Assembly (NCBI GenBank): GCA_004352715.1
Contig: SCFE01000039.1
Location: 2,062,973 to 2,126,972, forward strand
DNA from: Hofstenia miamia
Taxonomy: Eukaryota; Xenacoelomorpha; Acoela
Length of the DNA: 64,000 nucleotides
Direction: 5' to 3'
The position numbers and the translations under genes are program-made. The notes below the pieces were generated by a model. That model saw only the letters and a list, made by a program, of their open reading frames with translations, was not told the DNA's origin and ran no database searches. Positions within the stretch are counted from its first letter, which is position 1, and each line of letters begins with the position of its first letter. Below, piece by piece: positions 61,669 to 64,000 of the stretch.

Positions 61669-62080
61669 CTGTAAGCATATTCTTTAAAATTTAGATCATC
61701 ATGCAAAAGAAACACAAGGAATCAAATGTGGTACAAATTTATAATCGCCTAGAATATATGCGAAAACAGTTATATAAATATTTACAATTGTTCCAAATTA
61801 GGATGTCAATAAATTTGATGTTGATAAAAATTGAATTCATTTAATATCGGAAACAACTCATATCTCTTAACAAATAAATGAAAATGACAAATTGTCTAGA
61901 TTATAAAGCTCAACCTTTTCAGTCCGAATGGCTACCAGTATGTACACTGAATTTAATTAAATTTTTATTTGAACTAGCACCAATTACACTCATTAAAAAT
62001 AAATTGATAGTAATGTATATCGAATCAAGATACTGAAAATGCTTACTGAGTTTCCAATTTACGTGCTCGAGAAATTAGTT
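61669..62080. other. Intron or upstream sequence
   Basis: AT-rich; nothing recognised. Confidence 0.5.
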
Positions 62081-62241
62081 CAGTGGTTCCCAAACTTTTT
62101 TGTTACATTCCACACTTTGTCCATTTTGGAACGAAAAACAAATAAAACATAGCCGTTTGGGAAAAAATGTAAAATTTTTTTCAAGTTTTTATGAAATTCC
62201 TCCCTGAATCCATAAAATTCCTAACCGGTTGGGAACCACTG
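62081..62241. mobile_element. hAT-like MITE, 161 bp
   Basis: The left end CAGTGGTTCCCAAACTTTTT and the right end CCGGTTGGGAACCACTG are inverted repeats: 13 bases CAGTGGTTCCCAA are exact. CAGTGGTTCCCAA(A/C) is a classic hAT terminal sequence in animals. The interior is AT-rich and non-coding. Flanks ATTAGTT and GCATCGTT share only the last bases, so an intact 8-bp target duplication is not seen. Confidence 0.75.
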
Positions 62242-64000
62242 GCATCGTTACATGTAACCTTCTCAGTGTTTTCTTACCTTATATTCAAATTAGTACGATA
62301 ACCTATGGTAAACTGATTTTGTCTACGTAGAAATGAGATTTATTGTTTCTACAAATTGCAATATATAGATGTTATTTCCGACAACAATCACGTTTGCGTT
62401 CTAATGGTGCGATGCTACAAGCTTTGATAACATGCGGATGCTATTTCTAGAAGCTCTCCCCAAACCAATAAGTTGATGTAATTTGTAAGAATATATAAAC
62501 GAAATGTGATAAACTAATTGCTATATTTTAACAATATCCGTTTTTAATTACTATTAGTGATTTTAAACAAAAGTTATGTCCTTGGATATTTTTGACTCCG
62601 TAACGCTCGCACAGCAATTAATAACACAAATATAATTTGTTTCCGCGCTGATTTTGATTAGGCACAAGTATTTTAAATTTTCATGTATTCATGTGATGAG
62701 ATGTTTCTCATACTGCACAGCGAAGTAGTTTACTTACAAATTTAAAATGAATAAAGTATTAAGAAACACTTCTTAGCAATCTAAATCAGAAACAAAACGT
62801 TAAAAATAGTCTGACAAATAGTCGTTGTTTGACATCCTGAAGTTCTAAAAATAAAGTTGGAAAATACTTAGATGCCGGAAGCTAAGGATCTGACAACTAT
62901 CAATTAGAAACAATGACTGAATACTTAGATGCCGGAAGCTAAGGATCTGACAACTATCAATTAGAAACAATGACTGATTTTAAAAAACTTTTGTCTAAGA
63001 CAACATTACAAAAATTTCATTGTTATAATGGGGACGCTTAAAACTGAAAAAGTCAGTGTTTTTGCATTCAAAAACAGTGGGAAATTTACTTTACATTTCA
63101 GAAATGAAAATTTTACCAAAATTTAGCATAATAGTACAGCTTGAAAATTTAAAAGTATTTAATAAGGTTAAAATTTCATTGTATGTCAAATTAAATCAAA
63201 ACAAAATTTTGCACCAATAATGAGGTCTTTTGACATTTCTTCCTCCAACTAGCTTTGTAAACTTGCTCTATGAATGTAGCTTCCCTAACAATTATTAAAT
63301 AAGTATTAAAATGACTCGTTTCTCATAAACGGTTTATTTTTTCAATTTCAAACCTTAAATATTCCGTTTCACCTCTTGTACGTGCAAAGTTATCCTTCCA
63401 AAATAAATTTCTTTGTTCAGTTTAGTATTGATATATTTAATCAAAACTGTTTACTTTTTGGTTAAAGTATTCTGCTTTTAGATCACAAAAATAATTACCC
63501 TAATGAGATATCAGCAATAGACTGTAACTGATTCATCAAGGATAACAAATACACATAACAAAAATATCGCTTTGACGCTCACGAACATTTCATTAAACGA
63601 ACTGCATATATATCTGCGGTTATATGTATATATATATTTGCATATGTAAATATAACTATCTACGTACTATGAAAAATCCATCTCAGTTACACATAGTATG
63701 CACTGCAAATGTATTCCGCTGAGCCAATGGAATATCTTACTCAGGAATCTATAATTTCACAAAAATATGAGGATCCTTTTCCTATTCTGTAGAACTAGAA
63801 ATATACAAAAAAATTTCGTGCAACAATTTCTTTAAACAAATTTGAAGAAAAATTAAGAATTTTAGAAAAAAGTATTGATTAAAAAAATATTGTTCTCATA
63901 CATATACGAAGCCTTTCCTTAAAGAAAATTGAATCACATGTTAAATATAGCAGAGTACATTGCTGATTTCAAATAAAATCAAGGTAAAACTTAAAAATAA
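62242..64000. other. Intron or upstream sequence
   Basis: AT-rich, with TA/TATG simple sequence at 63605-63650. No exon of the Slp N-terminal Rab-binding region was recognised. Confidence 0.5.
62864..62977. repeat. Perfect 57-bp tandem duplication
   Basis: The unit starting ATACTTAGATGCCGGAAGCT and ending AACAATGACTGA occurs twice in a row with no difference. No N is present between the copies, unlike the other duplications. It is a recent tandem duplication or a local assembly slip. Confidence 0.9.

Noticed and set aside
1-64000. Search for prokaryotic-type operons, CRISPR arrays, phage or toxin systems
   Set aside because: No closely packed ORFs, Shine-Dalgarno-linked genes or direct-repeat arrays; the window is eukaryotic intron and intergenic DNA.

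Overview
The window looks like draft genome sequence from an AT-rich invertebrate animal (roughly two-thirds A+T). Evidence for this is spliced genes with GT/AG introns of several kilobases, many decayed non-LTR retrotransposons, mariner and Tc1 remnants, hAT-like and PIF/Harbinger-like MITEs, AT microsatellites and assembly gaps. An arthropod or related invertebrate is plausible, but the sequence alone does not fix the phylum. No bacterial gene, CRISPR array, rRNA or tRNA was recognised.

The one convincing host gene is on the minus strand. It runs from the right part of the window (about 61.7 kb, with the 5' end beyond the window) down to a stop codon at 21037. It encodes a synaptotagmin-like protein (Slp/SYTL/granuphilin family; Drosophila relative bitesize). 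Nine exons chain together with good splice sites and matching phases, and further candidate exons fit less securely. The N-terminal part seen here is a Ser-rich, probably disordered linker. It is followed by a C2A domain (exons at 32.4, 29.9 and 25.9 kb) and by the C-terminal part of a C2B domain (exons at 21.47 and 21.19 kb). The N-terminal half of C2B was not securely found in the 4.3-kb intron between C2A and C2B. The usual calcium-binding aspartates are largely replaced in the visible loops, so this is probably a calcium-independent, lipid- or protein-binding C2 pair. The Rab-binding N-terminal domain expected for the family is not in the window.

Region by region: 1-0.73 kb is the N-terminal part of a LINE polyprotein. 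2-5.2, 9.5, 10.9-12.1, 13.3-13.7, 14-16, 16.9-17.9 and 19.6-20.3 kb are fragments of at least several CR1/Jockey-like LINE copies on both strands. 20.8-61.7 kb is the Slp-like gene with large introns. Those introns contain a MITE in a microsatellite (26 kb), a chimeric LINE region (40.5-42.3 kb), a duplicated decayed multi-copy-type gene (43.6-45.8 kb), a long foldback element (51.6 kb), a dead mariner (56.7-57.4 kb) and a Tc1 tail (58.1 kb). 62-64 kb is intronic or upstream sequence with a hAT-like MITE.

Five of the six N-gaps (30265, 34682, 41083, 45844, 48512-48528) abut duplicated sequence. This suggests unmerged contig ends or haplotypes rather than biological tandem repeats. I found no clearly novel biological system. 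The most rewarding items are the gene model with its missing C2B exon, the duplicated decayed gene, and several undescribed short inverted-repeat elements.
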